From NCBI RefSeq assembly GCF_029892605.1, contig NZ_JARXWF010000016.1:1-64000 (forward strand): a stretch of DNA of 64,000 nucleotides, in the 5' to 3' direction. The notes under the pieces are model-generated. The model saw only the letters and a list, made by a program, of their open reading frames with translations. It had not been told where the DNA came from and did no database searches. Position numbers and translations under genes: made by a program. The first letter of the stretch is position 1; each line of letters begins with the position of its first letter. Source of the stretch: Parabacteroides sp. PM6-13 (GTDB taxonomy: Bacteria > Bacteroidota > Bacteroidia > Bacteroidales > Tannerellaceae). Shown one piece after another: positions 62,565-64,000 of this stretch.

Positions 62565-63326
62565 CTATTTTTCTCTAAAATAATGCAAAAACTCTTCTTT
62601 GTAAGTGGGTGAAATTTCTATTTCGGTATTGTCTTCCAGTACGACATAGCCGCCTGAGTTCTTATGATAGGAACGTATACTGTGCAGGTTTATGATATGC
62701 GATTTGTGCACACGGACGAATGGAAAAGGCAGTATTTCACTGAAATACTTCAGGAAACGACAAACCATTTTCTTTTTCTTATCGCGCAGGTAGATATCCG
62801 TGAAGTTTCCGTTTCCTTGCAGGCGAATGATATCTTCTATTCTGACCACTTCGAATCCCTCCAGCGTGGGAAGGATAATCTGACGCTTTTCAGGCAATGA
62901 CTCCCGCATATTATCCACCAATATCTGGTTGCGGTTGAATATCTCTTCTTTTATGATCTGCTGGTGCACTTTGTTGACTGCCAGGATAAGCTCCTCTATA
63001 TTGATCGGTTTCAATAAATAATAGGCAGCGCTTTGGTTTAACGCCTGTAGGGAGTAGGTGGAAAATGCGGTGACGAAAATGGTTTCGAAATAGAGATCCC
63101 GGCAACCGTCTAATACATCAAAAGCGTTCCCATAAGGCATTTCGACATCCAGAAACACCAGTTGGGGCTTTTCTTCATGCAAGAGTGTGATGGCAGAGCG
63201 GCAACAAGTGGCTTCGCCAACAAGCTCGACCATGGGGCAATACTTTGCCAGGTAGTTCTTTAATGCGGTGCGTGCAGCCTCTTCATCTTCTACGATCACG
63301 CTGCGTATTTTGGGTAGACTCATCAT
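62565..63326 (-). CDS. LytTR family response regulator
   Basis: A 253-residue protein with a receiver domain (E13-D14, phospho-acceptor D60 in FLDVEMPYG, Lys in YLLKPINIEEL) and a C-terminal LytTR DNA-binding domain (LPTLEGFEVVRIEDIIRLQGNGNFTDIYLRDKKKKMVCRFLKYFSEIL...FVRVHKSHIINLHSI). It starts two bases after the histidine kinase stop, so the two are a pair. Target genes are unknown; the antiporter 38 bases downstream is a candidate. Confidence 0.94.
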   Translation of the reverse strand: MMSLPKIRSVIVEDEEAARTALKNYLAKYCPMVELVGEATCCRSAITLLHEEKPQLVFLDVEMPYGNAFDVLDGCRDLYFETIFVTAFSTYSLQALNQSAAYYLLKPINIEELILAVNKVHQQIIKEEIFNRNQILVDNMRESLPEKRQIILPTLEGFEVVRIEDIIRLQGNGNFTDIYLRDKKKKMVCRFLKYFSEILPFPFVRVHKSHIINLHSIRSYHKNSGGYVVLEDNTEIEISPTYKEEFLHYFREK

Positions 63327-63328
63327 CG

Positions 63329-64000
63329 TTATTCAACTGTTTTTAAGGGGAAACATAAGGTGACGACCACGCCTGTGCCTTCATCCGGGGTTTTATCGCG
63401 TATATCCAGTGTGATATGTGTATGGTAAAGGCTGTTGAGCAATAGGATACGTTCCCGCGTATTACTGATTCCCCGCGAATTATATTTGCGCTGGTTCTCT
63501 GTTTTCAGTTCTTTGCTTTGCCGGAGTCCGATGCCATTGTCTTCCACAACTACACACAAACGGTTTCTCTGCTGCCTGACCGACAGGCGTAAATGCCCAT
63601 CTTTTTCTTTATAACGCAACCCGTGCCAGATAGCATTCTCCAACTGAGGTTGAATAAGCATGCCGGGGATCAGTGTGCGTTCCGCGTCAAGGTGTTCGTC
63701 TATCGTGATCTCATATTGGAATTTGTCCGGAAAGCGCATATGTTCAAGCTCGAGGTATTCGCGCAATTGCTCCATTTCGGTGTCCAGCGAGGTAAAGTCT
63801 TTGTTCGAGTTTTCCATCATATTACGCATCAAACGGGAGTAAGAGGAGAGATAGCGGTTGGCCTCCAACTCTTTGTTTTGCGCGATAAACTGATTGACGC
63901 TGTTAAGGCTGTTGAATATGAAATGCGGATTCATTTCTCTTCTCAGCGATTGAAGCGCAATGCGCTTGTTGCGTTGCCGGATCGAATACCAGGCCCTTAA
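63329..64000 (-). CDS. LytS-like sensor histidine kinase (C-terminal part, cut by window end)
   Basis: The frame is open to the window edge; the visible 223 residues include the His_kinase segment LQSLRREMNPHFIFNSLNSVNQF with the phospho-acceptor His, the DHp-like helix (ANRYLSSYSRLMRNMMENS), the N-box-like PQLENAIWHGL and the ATP-lid GIGLRQSKEL...NSRGISNTRERILLLNSLY. N-terminal sensor helices are beyond position 64000. It signals to the LytTR regulator just downstream. Confidence 0.93.
   Translation of the reverse strand, partial: LRAWYSIRQRNKRIALQSLRREMNPHFIFNSLNSVNQFIAQNKELEANRYLSSYSRLMRNMMENSNKDFTSLDTEMEQLREYLELEHMRFPDKFQYEITIDEHLDAERTLIPGMLIQPQLENAIWHGLRYKEKDGHLRLSVRQQRNRLCVVVEDNGIGLRQSKELKTENQRKYNSRGISNTRERILLLNSLYHTHITLDIRDKTPDEGTGVVVTLCFPLKTVE

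Overview
The window looks like chromosomal DNA of a Bacteroidales bacterium, most likely Parabacteroides or a close Tannerellaceae relative. Evidence: trp gene order B-E-G-D-C-F-A, promoters of the Bacteroidetes type (TTTG, about 19 nt, TAnnTTTG), lack of Shine-Dalgarno sequences, many families typical of Bacteroidales (DUF3332, DUF3078, DUF4268, DUF4827, DUF4861, FtsX/MacB permease pairs), and a secreted protein with a DUF6383-like or T9SS-like tail. I saw no rRNA, tRNA, CRISPR array, transposase, integrase or phage gene. This is core chromosome with short intergenic repeats, not an island.

Layout. 1-7150: a complete minus-strand tryptophan operon. Its leader carries a consensus promoter, a 20-residue peptide gene with three consecutive Trp codons and an intrinsic terminator, so it has the full parts of a transcription attenuator. 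Arrays of 7-bp repeats sit at the 3' ends of trpB, trpD and trpA. 7262-19330: CNNM/CorC-type membrane protein, AraC regulator with MFS exporter, an FtsH-type protease with a small unknown partner, a nitronate monooxygenase-like enzyme, DUF3332 lipoprotein, TerC, flavodoxin-ferredoxin protein, DUF418 membrane protein and an orphan sigma-54 response regulator. 19331-19832: a gene-free divergent region rich in stem-loops.

19833-24842: rhomboid protease, then a three-gene envelope O-acylation operon (two SGNH proteins and an MBOAT acyltransferase). 24906-30305: Fe/Mn superoxide dismutase, endonuclease IV, a candidate small RNA, NhaD antiporter, C69 dipeptidase and a beta-barrel protein. 30385-36216: an ABC exporter operon (ATPase and two FtsX/MacB permeases) preceded by a sigma-54-like -24/-12 element and an enhancer-like palindrome. 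The two permease genes are separated by an inverted heptamer array. 36408-44206: AlaX-like protein, small coiled-coil protein, panB, M16 and M1 peptidases, DUF4268. 44285-44481: a large symmetric cluster of palindromes.

44529-53940: DUF4861 lipoprotein, secreted DUF6383-like protein, TonB receptor with a small His-rich membrane protein, DUF3078 protein, TlpA-like thioredoxin, 5'-nucleotidase family protein and lipB. 54146-60154: sigma factor with a small conserved protein, rpe, a short ComEC, an NrnA-like phosphoesterase, DUF4827 lipoprotein and a phosphohexomutase. 60241-64000: CPA2 antiporter, LytTR response regulator and the C-terminal part of its histidine kinase, cut by the window end.

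The best candidates for follow-up are the trp attenuator, the heptamer arrays that supply the trpB and trpD stop codons, the sigma-54/enhancer arrangement before the ABC exporter, the symmetric palindrome cluster near 44.4 kb, and a putative minus-strand small RNA near 26.5 kb. All family assignments come from reading motifs by eye, with no database search.
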